A stretch of 64,000 bases of DNA from Archilochus colubris (taxonomy: Eukaryota; Chordata; Aves; Apodiformes; Trochilidae), in contig CM041083.1 of assembly GCA_023079485.1 (NCBI GenBank), positions 111,641,554-111,705,553 on the forward strand, read 5' to 3'. Under the pieces are notes generated by a model, which was not told the DNA's origin, did not search any database, and saw nothing but the letters and a program-made list of their open reading frames with translations. Position 1 is the first letter of the stretch; each line of letters opens with the position of its first letter. This document shows positions 40,434 through 52,253 of the stretch, piece by piece. The position numbers were made by a program, and so were the translations under genes.

Positions 40434-40497
40434 ATTGTACGTTGGACTAGGTGATATTTCAAGGTCTCTTCCAACCTAAACAATGACTGTATGCTTA
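40434..40497 (+). mobile_element. CR1 3'-tail fragment
   Basis: 'gttggactaggtgatatttc' followed by AAGGTCTCTTCCAACC and AAACAATGACTG is the CR1 3'-terminal block with a decayed octamer. ORF2 sequence is not visible upstream, so the insertion is very short or its body has decayed beyond recognition. Confidence 0.7.
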
Positions 40498-43107
40498 GGA
40501 GAGGATCTTTACAAAATTTTGATCTTTTTAACCCCCAGTTATGGCTATTATTCCGTCATTATAACTTGGCAGATCAAAAACTGGATGCCTTCTTCCTTTC
40601 TTCTAAAATAAATATATTTTTTAAAACAAAAATATTAATAAAATAACTTTCCTTATACTATTTTGTATGTAAACAAATGTGTTCTACAGTTAATGTATTA
40701 AGCTAATACCCAACTTTATAATTCTATGCTTTTTTGCTAGTTGTATTAACAGTTGCTGGACTAATTTTCTGCTCTGATGAGCCTGACTTCCACAGGCTTT
40801 AATTAAGACATATATCATCAGAAGGTTTTCCAAACACACAGAATGCAAAGCAAATAGAACTAAAGGAATTATAAACTAGGTGCTACCTCTACTTTATTTT
40901 TTGTTGCTGTTGTTCTTTTATTCCCAGCATCGGATCAGTTATAAGCACTGAGCTATAAAGGCTGTATCGAGCTCTTCTGACAGTCTGGCTAACAAGCAGC
41001 TGCCACCCAGGTATTTTCTGCTCCCTGGGTTCCTCCTTTTCTGCCCCTGATTGGTCCAAACCTCTGGAAAGTGGTGATCAGCCTTCTGTGCCTTATGTGT
41101 GATACACATTTGGGATGAGATTTGATCTTCTTGTTTTTATTAAAGCCCACAGGAATGAAAGTCTGCTCTGTCTCTGCCCTCCAAGAACATGACACTGTCT
41201 GAGGGAAGGGTTCCTACACCTACATAATGCTTTATGGCATTTAAGGAACATGCACTTGAACTTTAACCCTTCCTGAGAAAAGATCAAGATCCACATTTTT
41301 AATAAGCAGTTCCTCCTGGAAATCTAAATTATCTGAGAATATGGACCTTCTGGCTTTAAGGGAAGAAAAGAAAAGTCTGCTATATAAGTGGAAAAAAATA
41401 CACCGCCTCCCAGAGTTGACAGTTTGCTACATGAGAAGCAAAACTAATGAAGCCAATCTTCTTACTTGTGCTAGCTTTTCTGGTGTGTAATAGATCATCA
41501 CTACTGACTGTTGCTTTTCCCATCACTGGGGTATTAACAGCAACCATCTCTCATCCAGCTCTTTGGGAGTCTACTGAGAGTTGAACCCTCAGAGTGTTGA
41601 TCCTCCTAGCAGGAACACTCCCTATGGCTCCTGCTCCTGGTCCTGAAAACTTGTAGAGATGCATAAGATGCCCGAGGTCATTTGTATTTGACACATGTAG
41701 CAGAACCTATTGGTCAATGGATTAAAAAGCTGCTGGGCCTGAGAGGGAGATCTAGGAAGATACAGGCACAGATGCTTATACCAGTAACAAGATCAAATAA
41801 GTCTTTCTTCCTTTGGATACTAGTCTTGAATAGTATTCCTTTGTTTTTCACATGGACTGTTTTTTCTTGGTGAGATAAATTAATTTAATAGTAAAAGTTT
41901 AGAAAACAGCAGCAAACTTTATTAAGTATTTCTCTGACCTCCCTCTTTAAATCCAGACATTTGACAACACAAGTATAATAGGCATCTGTGCATGATTTAT
42001 GAACTACATTTACACTAATTAAAGAACTGGTCATAATGTGGTACAGTAATCATAGATAAAAAAAGACCATCTGCCTATTACATATAGAGCAGGAAAAAAT
42101 CTGTTATAACTATTTCAAAGGTGTTCTACTCATTTACCTTGGAGCAAATCACATAGAGCAAATAAGTACCAAATCAAGGATCCTCTTCACATCATGGTTA
42201 CTGTTTTAAATATAATAAAAAGATCTGAGAAACCATTAATGGAAAGTCTTACAATCTGTGAAACTGTAATCAATACATGCCAATACTGGGACATATGAAA
42301 GCTGAATTCCATATTTTATGATGCAGTTAGCCATATTGCATATCTCTGAAATGTAATCTGTTACTTGTACAGTCCATGTCCTTCTATGTTGTCACAATCA
42401 CCAACTGCAAACTCGAGCTGAAACAGGGCATTTTCATTCAGTTTTCACTTATTAGGTGTATAGCAATAACTGCATAAAGCATCTGAGTGACATTCCAGAC
42501 CAGCCCTGACATTTCAAGTTTGTTCTTGTCACCTAATGTTAAAGCATCACAAATCTTTTGCCTGTTTATTTCAATTTTATACTGTTTATTTTTTTAAAAA
42601 CTGTAACCCACAAGCTGTTTTGCTCTGTGACCTTTCTTCTTAGAGTGGTCATTGAATCATCAAGCAATGAATATACCATATTTTCATCTTCTTTAGGATG
42701 CAAACGTTTTGAGAAAGTGAAAGGGAAACATTAGAAAAGCTTGGCTCCTTCCTGTCACTTTGTCTTAGTGTGATACGAAATTCTGTGACATGTGACATTA
42801 AAAAAGGTCACTTTGACAACCTGCCTATTAGAATGCCAGCCTATTTTTCACTACTGCTGGTAAATGAATGGCAAAATATGCTGTGTCTAAAATTAACAGT
42901 AAAAATTTTTTATTTTTCAATTTTAAAATAATTTTTTTAAAAAATAAAAGAAGGACATTTTTAAAGATTGAATATATAGCTCATAACTTTCATCTAAGTT
43001 ATGTATGTTGTGGAGACAGAATATCAGGAAAACCTGATAAAGACACCAAAAATGGCCTGCATTTTTCTTGATTTTTTTTTTTTTGCACATAATTTCAGTT
43101 ACTTACA
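40498..43107. other. Unassigned AT-rich sequence
   Basis: Nothing recognised in 2.6 kb. The section at about 40930-41100 is somewhat GC-richer, without a convincing frame. Confidence 0.5.
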
Positions 43108-43179
43108 AAAAAACCCAAAACAAACAAACAAAAATCCACAAACAAACAAAATAAAACAACAACAACAACAACAAAAAAG
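43108..43179. repeat. A-rich (CAAA)n then (CAA)n microsatellite
   Basis: CAAA units pass into six pure CAA units ending in AAAAAAGG. The Lys/Gln-rich frame across it is an artefact. It resembles the tracts at 9.2 and 12.1 kb. Confidence 0.93.
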
Positions 43180-44009
43180 GCTGTGGTTCATATTTACACT
43201 AAGTGTGGTTTTTGAATGTTCTTCTTCTCTTTTAATCAAAAAGATTGAATTTGGAAAAATGAGAATTTGCAAGGAAGGTCAAAATAGTTTCAGTAATTCT
43301 TGTGATAACACTTTAGGCCCTATGCTCTTGCTGATCCCAGTGAAGATTTGAGCATGGGACAGGACTAATAACTGCAGGGGAATTGCCTTAAAAGTTATGG
43401 AAAGTCTTTTTATAGCCAAAAATCACTTTGCTGTGATATAGAAAATATATTATCTTTGAAGATGCCTGAATTATCAAAGTGTTGACAAATAAAGAGACTG
43501 AACAGCTTAAATTACATTAATAGCACTGTAATTAATACTATAGCCAAGGCTCACTACTTGCTCTTTGTGACAGTTCATGCAATTGCTGAACAGTTACTAC
43601 ACAAAGTGAAAAATACCTTTGATATTTTAATTTCTTCTCATAATGACAATCATTTCTCAGCATCCTACTAGAGCCAATGCCAGTCTTGCTTATTTACTAC
43701 CTACAAGATACACTACTTAAGAGTTACATAAATTAACAGTTCAATTATTACTTTAATTGTGCTACTGTAATTCTTCCTTCCGAGAAAAAAAGTGTAATTA
43801 ACTGTACTGACAGGTGATGTGCAATAGGAGAGAGAAACACAAAGAAACTCTTTTGCACAAGGGGAAAAAAAAAATCTTTAGATTTTCAAGTAGGAAAGCA
43901 GGTAACAGCACTTTGCTTTGCAGGTCCTGGATTGCTATTTTATTCCATTCTTTGAAGACAGTGACAATAAAGTAAGAGCACACCTGCCCAAATACACCTG
44001 TCCTATAAA
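43180..44009. other. Unassigned AT-rich sequence
   Basis: Nothing recognised; immediately precedes a divergent CR1 copy. Confidence 0.5.
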
Positions 44010-44332
44010 GAATGGCTCAGAGAGTTGTATTGGTTGATCCTGGTGAGGAGAAGGTTATGGGGATACCTTACTGCAGCCTTTTAAATATTCTGGGACATCA
44101 GAAAGGTGGACAGCAGAAAGAAAATATCTATGCTAAAGGTGGTCAGACATTGGAGCAGGTTACCCAGAGTTGTGGATGCCCCAACACAGGAAATATTCAA
44201 GGCTGGATGGGGCTTTGAGCAGTGTGGTCCAGTGGAAGGTATCACTGTCTGTGCAGGGGGGTTGGAACTACATGATCTTTAAAGTATCTTGCCACCCAAA
44301 CCATTCTACAGTTATGTGATTCTATAACTGAC
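44010..44332 (+). mobile_element. Divergent chicken-type CR1 LINE 3' fragment
   Basis: The order of CR1 blocks is intact. It starts with a weak RVQ..A-type segment and 'gagaaggttatggggatacc'. Then come 'ttactgcagccttttaaata' (the [10 protein letters not shown]-equivalent region of the other subfamily), 'ggtcagacattggagcaggt', 'acccagagttgtggatgccc', 'gaaatattcaaggctggatg', 'gggctttgagcagtgtggtc', 'ggggttggaactacatgatc' and a final CCATTCTAC..GATTCTATA. An internal deletion removes part of ORF2 after about 44120. Wording such as GGGGCTTTGAGCA marks a different, older subfamily from the copies at 38.7 and 48.6 kb. The frame is broken. Confidence 0.87.
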
Positions 44333-47300
44333 GTAGTTTTGACATGAACTTTATTGAAAGATCATCCAAGAAAGATCTTTATTGAAAGATCCAAGCCAAA
44401 GGATGTAGGGTCAGGTTGAACAAAAACTCCATCCAGTTTTCACACCACAAATGTATCTTAAATCTGTGTACAAAATTATTATCAGACATTAGGGTGGATG
44501 AAAAGTTGCCTAGCATTTGATAAGCTCAAAAGCAAAGTTCCATAGATTTATGCTGTTATTAAATACCTTAACTGATTTTTCAGAGACGTAAAACTGAGAA
44601 AAACACTGATGCTCAGCTACCATTCTAGCCCCTAAATGTAAAAATTTCCTACATCCCTTGTGTTCAGAAAGCACGTTGAGTGAAGAGTTTTTACTGAGAT
44701 GTCTCCTTGAAGGGATATTTCTGAGAGAATTAAGCCAAATGGCTATGCAAACCCCAAAAGGGAAAAGCTTACTGAATTCCAGAATCTGCTTTTCATGTTT
44801 ATATTCAGCTCAATGCACCAACACATTTTATTTCATTCCTTAGACTTTCACCAAGACAATTCATAATTGCTAACATAACTGCCTAAAGCCTTTTAGGTAT
44901 AAATCAGTAAGCAATGAAGTGAGGTGGAAAAGTAGTTTCCCTCAGACAGATGTATGCTTGAAAATGAGGTGATAATAGGTAAAATGGTATTAAGAAGACT
45001 AATGACATACAATAACAAGCCTGTCTAATTGTGAAGATTTAATTAAAGCAGAGCTGCTGTGATGCTGATGTAATTATTAAGCAAATATCTGGCTTTCTGT
45101 GTCAGATCAAGCTGCTATGAAAAAATCATATAAAATAGACCTTAAAAAAGGTCTAGATGCTAGCAAGTCATGTAAGTATTTTAATCTAATTACTTTGGGT
45201 TGAGAGTATCTCATTGGAGTTGGGCAAAAAAGCAGGATTTCTGAGATGCTGCAGAAGAATATTACATGTTGAGTCCTTGCCATTCAGCAACACACTTAGT
45301 GCTTGAAATTTGTATAAACAAGATGATAGAAAAGATGAAAAAAGCTGCATGAATGACAAACTGCAAAAAAAGCACAACACTTTGTCACAAGGTTGGTGGT
45401 TTGTGACCACTCTAAAGGTGCTTTCAGTTCTTTTTCACTGAATTATATTTGCAGCTGCAGCTAGCACCATATGCTATTTGGCCAATATGTGTTAGATACT
45501 AGAATCTGAATCTACTTACTCTCTTCAGTTAGCAATTTAGAGCACAACCTCATCTTATCTTAAGAAACCCTGTTCTAGAAACTTAAGTAGCTGGTTCTGC
45601 ATTCCTCATTGTTCCTCTTTCCAGTTTGGTCCAGTCTTTCCTGGGTGCTCAAATATAAGTCATGAGTTTGGAAAGATACATACTTGGCTAACCTCAGTCC
45701 ACAGTAATTTTAGATTGAAAACTGCTGGTTAATTCAAATAAAATATTTTTCTTGCATCTGCTATCACCCTGATACATTTTTATGCTGACCTCTATTCATA
45801 CTTCAGCACTTGCACTTTCTCCTTTTTATTGCCTTTTCAATATCCATTTACTGCTTTGGTTTCCACTTTGTGGTGACCTTAATAACTTCTGTACTTAAAA
45901 AACTCAAAGTCTCTCTTTGGAAATTGTTGGGATGTGTAAGGTCTATCTGTAGCTTGACTCTGAAGTCCTAGCATGACCCTTTCCTTTCCCTACATTGATT
46001 TCCTTATTCATAAGGAGTAGATGCTTACATTCTGCCCAAACCCACTGATGAAATCCAGGTTTTAGATGGTTTTGAAAACCTGACTCACTTGTGCAGGGAT
46101 GAAGCAGACAGTTCTGCAAACCTCCACAATAGGAGAGCCCAGTGCACTTGATTTCTTACTATAGGTGCAGAAATCTCCTGTAATCTGGACAGAACAGTGG
46201 TGGAAAAGCAAATATACTACAGTGCAGCCCACAAAATAATTTTGTTTAATGCTTTCCAAAATGATATGCTCACTTTTATATTGCTCTACAGATGGACAAA
46301 CAGACAACAATATGGAAAGAAATCAGAATCATGGGGTACAACTTATCTGTGGCCACACTCAAGCCTGCTTCTCATCTCATAAGACAGGGCTATCTTCTCT
46401 GTCTTACTTTGCAGTATTGTCACTGAGTAGCCCAAAGGCTTAAAGAACAAAATAGGGCTTTATAAAAGAATCTCAGACTGATCTAAAGCATGCCAAAAGC
46501 AACTACGTAACAGATAATATAAATCCTATCAATGTCTAATTCAAGTAAGCAAAATTCACCAGTAGAGGGAAAGCTTTTTTTTCCTTTGTCCCTGTACAAA
46601 TGCAATAATAAAAATTAATAGCAGATGGTATGTGAATTATTAGTCATTTGGACAGTCAGTCAACATCTATTTTAATCTTTTCACACATGATTTTCATACT
46701 TTTTCCTTCCAAACACTGCTATATCTTTTCTGATTATTTCCACATTTCTCATTCCAGCTAACAACCAGAAATAAAATTATAACTGTGGTCCTGAATTTTA
46801 CAGGTTCAGTTCAAATTTGATGCTGTGAATACCATAGTATTTATAGCCAGGGAGAGAAAAGGACAAAAAAGGTATTTTACATAGGCCAGAGAAATAATGT
46901 AAAAATGGCTTTATATCATTAGAGTTATAGGCTTGATATGGTAGACTATAGTCAACAGGGTTCATACCTAACCATTAGATTGCCCAGTGATTCCACCCCA
47001 ACAAACTGCTTTTCTAGTTTTTGCTTACTCTGGGGTTTGGATTAATTGATCCAACACGTTAGGAAAAACATCCTTCTAAAGTTTCCTCTTTCTCAGCTTG
47101 TCAAATAGTGTTCTGCTTTCACACACACTGTCTTTCAGAGACACTCTCCTCACCCCTTCAACACTTTACATAGCACCTGTATCTCCAAATTTTTTCTAGC
47201 ACTGTGTAATGTTAAGACATCATGTTTTCAGCATCAGCATCAGTATTGATAGCTCCAAGGAGAGAATAATTTTATGGCTGATTTAGAGCATAAAAAGATT

Positions 47301-48070
47301 ACACAAAATAAGTTTAATGAGTGATAAGATATTATCAAAAAAAAGGAGTCTTTAATTGTTCTTGCACTGGTTAGCATCCTTTAAACATGTACACTCTAAA
47401 GTTGAATGAAATCTCAGTCTCTTCTGTCCCAAACTGTCTTCATACAACTTGCTTTCCTCCCTCCTTTTTCCCTTGTTCTTACATCTGAGAACAAAACTGA
47501 GAGGATTTACTCTCAGCATATTTTTTTGTGTTCCCTTGTGTTCCCATGAGTTTTGAAGAGAGTAAGCAACAGGAAAAGGGGTAATTCTCGGAAAACTTCT
47601 GAGTTTACTTCTCTTGTATTTGTAAATGGAAGATGTCTTTGAAGTATTCTAATTCTAGGTAAAATCACGATGGAATTTAGAATTTCAGAATGAAATCAGA
47701 ATGAAAAAATGCCTTTCTGTTTCAGAACTAAAAAAAGAAATTATTTCTATTTATCTGTCTATTGGAAATGTAATTACGTGTGTTTCAAGGAAATTAAAGG
47801 ATGGAATAACTTTTATACAGTCTGCAAGTACCCTCATGTCAGAAGCTACTGAAGAAAGCAGAACAGCTATATAGCGTAGATACATGATGAAACAACTCTC
47901 AACCTCAGTTGTAACTTAAGTAGTTTATGCAAATCTAGATATACTGTCTATCTGGGGTAACACTTTGGCACAGAAAATGGAAAGAAGAACTAGGAAGATG
48001 GAAAGAAATTTAGACACAGAAAAGAAAATGAAAGATGCTAAGCAAGCTAATGGATAAATTGCAGTCTTAT
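44333..48070. other. Unassigned AT-rich sequence
   Basis: No gene or repeat family recognised. Right after the CR1 end there is a 15-bp direct repeat with 28-bp period (CTTTATTGAAAGATC at 44349-44363 and 44377-44391). A loosely pyrimidine-rich section at about 45590-45900 and another at 47040-47220 could be old antisense LINE sequence, but I could not match them. Confidence 0.45.
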
Positions 48071-48091
48071 CTTTTTGTTGTTGTTGTTGTT
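48071..48091. repeat. (TTG)n microsatellite
   Basis: Five to six TTG units, the complement of the CAA repeat type seen at 43.1 kb. Confidence 0.92.
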
Positions 48092-48601
48092 CTCTGAAGC
48101 AAACTGCTTGGTTATACAAGAGGATAGCTTGCCCAAACAATTTATTTGTGATACCAAATATGTTCCACTACATCCTCTGTAAAACAACTGACAAGCAGAA
48201 TGTGCTTGTACTGGCAATGACTTCTATTTGCAAGGTAAAAATATAGCCCCATTGAAATCAAAGACACAACTTCCAATAGGCTTAAAAGGATAAGTCTTCA
48301 TCCAAAGTCCTACTGTTTCTCAGTATTCAGACATGGTTAAGCTAACAGCTTGATCCTGCAATTGTTGACGTGGATGAGGAACTAGACTCACCACAAGATC
48401 TCTCACAGCCAAGTAGCAGTCCCATTTGCAGTGTTAGAGAACAGGAGAATGGGAGCTTGGGGCAACATCACTACAGTGGCAGACCACGTGCCTTTGTGCT
48501 CATCATCAGCATGGAAGTCTTAGTGCAATGTTTGACATTCGACCTGAAAGAAAGCTCTGATGCAAAAGGCACCCCCAGTGGGATCTTGTGTAAGAGCAAC
48601 G

Positions 48602-49245
48602 CTATTACAGTGTGCCCAGGTGGCCAAGAAGGCCGATGGTATCCTGGCCTGTATCAGGAACAGCGTGGCCAGCAGGTCCAAGGAAGTGATTCTGCCCCTG
48701 TACTCAGCGCTGGTGAGGCCACACCCCGAGTACTGTGTCATTCTGGGCCCCTCAGTTTAGGAAGGAGCTTGAGGTCCTGGAGTGGGTCCAAAGGAGGGCA
48801 ACCAGGCTGGTGAAGGGACTCAAGCACAGACCCTATGAGGTGAGGCTGAGGGAGCTGGGGGTGTTCAGCCTGGAAAAGAGGAGGCTCAGGGGAGACCACA
48901 TCACTCTCTACAACTCCCTGAAAGGAGGGTGTAGCCAGGGGGGGGTTGGTCTCTTTTCCCAGGCAGCCATCAGTAAGACAAGAGGGCACGGTCTCAAGTT
49001 GTGCCAGGGGAGGTTTAGGTTGGACATTAGAAAGAATTTCTTTACGGAGAGGGTGATCAGGCATTGGAATGGGCTGCCCAGGGAAGTAGTGGATTCTCCG
49101 TCCCTGGAGATATTTAAAAAGAGATTGGATGTGGCACTCAGTGCCATGGTCTGGTAACTGCAGCAGTAGTGGATCAAGGGTTGGACTTGATGATCTCAGA
49201 GATCCCTTCCAACCCAGCCAATTCTATGATTCTATGATTCTATTG
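48602..49245 (+). mobile_element. CR1 LINE 3' fragment, best preserved copy (copy B)
   Basis: The longest recent CR1 copy. It covers the end of the reverse-transcriptase region ([39 protein letters not shown]) and the ORF2 C-terminus. The latter contains [58 protein letters not shown] and ends [11 protein letters not shown] with a stop at 49155-49157. One frameshift, equivalent to a 2-bp deletion, lies near 48740 (GTGTCATTCTGG where CAGTTC is expected). Apart from it the frame is open for the whole fragment. The 3'-UTR is short and finishes with about three ATTCTATG octamers (49223-49245). Upstream of 48602 I see no CR1 similarity, so the insertion is 5'-truncated. No target-site duplication is evident, as is usual for CR1. 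Confidence 0.95.
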
Positions 49246-49949
49246 GGTGCACAAAATGCAATGGAGAGAAATCTTTGCATGCATTCTCAGCTTTCTATTA
49301 TGTCTCCATGACTGAGAGTCAATGGGATCTTTGCCAATGGGATCTTTGGTGGCCAACCATAGGTAAAATTCAAATTTAGAAATTTAGATGCCTGTGGAAC
49401 TTCTGGATGGCCCACATCCTGGCAAATGCTAGGTACAGCTCTACAGGGCCATGTGAGACACAGCTCATTTAATTATTGCTGTCTACAGTGCACCAGCCTT
49501 TCACTTCTATATAACATGAATACATTGGGTTTGTTTTCCTTCTTCAGGCACTACAGTGAATCATCTATTTTATTCACAAGACACAGTAAGGTAAAAATTT
49601 ATTGCTTTCATAATTTATCAGTAAATTAGAATTTAGACCAGTCTTGATTCCAGGGATGTATTATTAATTTCTCCACATTTTTAAAGGACTTGTGTCAGAG
49701 CAGACATCATATAAAAAAATTCTTATTTATAAAGACACCAGATGCATTAAAGAAAGCATTTACATGAGGTCAAATTTGATTCTAATGCTCTTTTTTGTAC
49801 TGATGACTGATGTGAATGTTGTAATAAACTCATAAGTCAAGTTAATAAGAAGAAAATAATTAATTGCCAAGCCTAAGCCACTCTTAGAATTCAAAAAATT
49901 CAAACTCTAGCTTTAAGAGGTGAAATTTATTTAAAGAGACCTATGCTCT
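49246..49949. other. Unassigned sequence
   Basis: Contains a 15-bp tandem duplication (CAATGGGATCTTTG) at about 49320-49349. Nothing else recognised. Confidence 0.5.
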
Positions 49950-50690
49950 AGATTGTTGGCCATCCTGGTTACCTTCCACTGGAGACTTTCCATTTTTTCC
50001 ACATACAAGGATCTTGCTGCCCATTGTACCTTCAGGGTCTTTCCCACAGAGCTGCTCCCTAGCTTGTGCTCTGCCAGGATCTTGGTCCATTGCAGGGACA
50101 GGATTTTACATTTGTGCTTGTTGAATTACTTAAGGTAGCTGCTAGCCCATCCCTGTAGCCTCTCTCTGTCCCTTGGTGTGGTAGCCCTGCTTTTCAACAT
50201 ACTCATTGATCCCAATTTGTCATCCACAGATAAGATGTGAGAGCATTCCATTGCCTCTTGCAGAGCACTGATAAAAATGTTGAACTGGACAGGTCTCACT
50301 ACAAACTCTTACGGTGCTTCATTTTTTACTGGCCTTCAATTAGACTATAAACCATTAATTAACTATGACTGCCTGAGCCCTGCCATCCAACCTGCTGCAA
50401 TCCAGGCAATTGTGCATGCATCCAGACCACAGTGTCCTGATTTAGATACTAGAACATTTTCTCAAACATTGCTGAAAAACCTTGATAAAGAGGAGAGGAC
50501 AGGACGTTCATAATTCTCTCCTTGCCTGTAAATGTAGTCAGTTTGTCACAGAAGGCAACAGGGTTAGTCATGAAAGCTGAGATTGGCTAGATGCCAATCC
50601 ATGCTGGCCATTTGCAATCATCTTTTTCTTACTTCCTGTGCCCAGTCACATGTTCTGAGAGGATTCACCAACTTTCTGCAGTTTAAAGGA
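49950..50690 (-). mobile_element. Decayed CR1 reverse-transcriptase domain, antisense
   Basis: Read on the minus strand, this is the CR1 ORF2 reverse transcriptase with much decay. FNIFI (50284-50270) matches the conserved LFNIFINDL motif. In the same frame follow SVDDKLGS around 50230-50207, in the place of the catalytic FADDTKLGG, then RERLQGWA (normally RDLDRLEEWA), then FNKHKC (normally FNKAKC). Upstream, an LTNPVAFCDKLTTF-like stretch near 50560-50510 corresponds to the LTNLIAFYD region. In-frame stops at 50311-50309 and 50128-50126, plus indels, show it is dead. Unlike the other CR1 pieces it lacks the 3' tail, so it is an internal fragment of an older copy. Confidence 0.8.
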
Positions 50691-52221
50691 CTCAGAACCT
50701 ACAACATTAGCTTTAAACACAAGTTCTTGTCCCTTAGAGACAGAGTTTATAGCAGCAGTTCATTTTCACCATTAAGAGACCATTGACTTCAGTGAAGTTA
50801 CTCCCATTTATGAAAGAAAAAAAAATTAGTAATTGACTAGAGCAGCACTGGACCAGGTTGCCCAATAAGGTTATGAAACAGCAACATTCAATTATCAGCC
50901 ACTTACAGATTTATTCCTTTGGAAAAGTGCCCTTAGGGTTCTTTGAGGTAAGCACTATAAAAATAATTTCAGTTTCTTATAAGTCTGTAAGATTCCCTTT
51001 TATGGCCCAGAAAATCAAAATGTTCAAGAGTCATTTTAGTGAAAAGTAATTTGCAATTATGATTTGTCCTCATATTGCCATACAAGATTGCACTTAGGAA
51101 GACAAATAGAACAGAATGAACTATAAATTTCCCTCCTCATTATGAATGATCTGAATCCTGCAAAGGCATTATGTCTGATATAAATATGTGAAATATGGTC
51201 TTTCAGTGAATTTAAGTAAGCTTGGTTTAATAAGAAGCAAGCTGAAAAGGTCTTTGTGATCATGGAAAAATTTAAGTCCTACTACAGGAGAGAAAATAAC
51301 CAACAGGGAAAAAAACATTAACAGCACTTCTTGAGAGGTACTGCTGACCACCTTGAGTCCTGAGTGGAACAGAAGCAAATTATACAAAGACAAGGATATT
51401 TCACATTTATTTATATTTCTGATTTTCTTCTCCTTTTGACTTTCCCAAATGAACGGAAATAAAAAATGCTACAAGAGCCATTAAGAAAAAAAAAATTATA
51501 GCTTCTAAAATGTTTTTAAGTTGAGATAATACTTTCGTATGACCTGCTGCTTACTGTGATTCTGCTCATGTTTTGATAATTTTTTCCTCAAAATATTTTG
51601 TTACTACATTATGGGGGTTTTTTTGGTTCAACAAACATGTCAATAACATGAAACAGTTATTTTATAAAAATTGCAGCCTGCAGCCTGATAAAATGAATGC
51701 AACATTTTGTACAGCTGGATTTAAAATTTCTTTTGTACTACATTATTGCTTATAAGTGTTCCATCCCTGGCTTCATCACACTATTTTGAAAGCTTTGCTT
51801 ACCTAAAAAGAAATCAGAAGTTCTCCTTCTCTGTAATTTAAAAGACTGGGATGTTGTACCATCAGCTTTAACATAATTTTTGGCTTTTACATAAAGAATT
51901 CAACATTTGCAGTGCCAGGTCTCTAGTTCTTCGTACTGTTGCAACTCCACTGATTGCAGGGAAGTCATTCCTCTTTTACAGAATGGTAAATATCAGAATT
52001 ATGTTACCCACTATAGTGTTACTATACTGGCACAAGCACACAGGCTTCTTGTGCAATGGGACAACCCAGTGTACAACACTGCAGAACTCTGGAGAAAATT
52101 TATATGAACATAATGATACTCTCTGTTTTCAAGCTTACTGCTTTACTTCTCAAAGTGAGATTTTTTTTTTTTCATGGCTGTTTTGCCAGTCAGACACTGG
52201 GCTGGAGTTTTATCATAATTC
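50691..52221. other. Unassigned AT-rich sequence
   Basis: No gene or repeat family recognised in 1.5 kb. Confidence 0.5.
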
Positions 52222-52253
52222 ATACAAATACTGATTTGTATCAGTATTTGTAT
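52222..52253. repeat. Perfect inverted repeat (14-bp arms, 4-nt loop)
   Basis: ATACAAATACTGAT at 52222-52235 is exactly complementary to ATCAGTATTTGTAT at 52240-52253 across a TTGT loop. Pairing stops at both ends. Sequence beyond it (ATCTGATAC) partly repeats the arm, so a template-switch origin is plausible. There is no T-run or other sign of an RNA gene. Confidence 0.9.

Noticed and set aside
48370..48813. 147-codon plus frame starting upstream of CR1 copy B
   Set aside because: The first part is non-CR1 sequence without domain or promoter context, and the rest is CR1 read in the wrong frame (true frames give [12 protein letters not shown] and [12 protein letters not shown]).
50838..50880. 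CR1-like phrase 'ggaccaggttgcccaataag'
   Set aside because: Only about 20 bp fits CR1 (GG.GCAGGTTGCCCA...), with no neighbouring CR1 blocks; too short to support an element.
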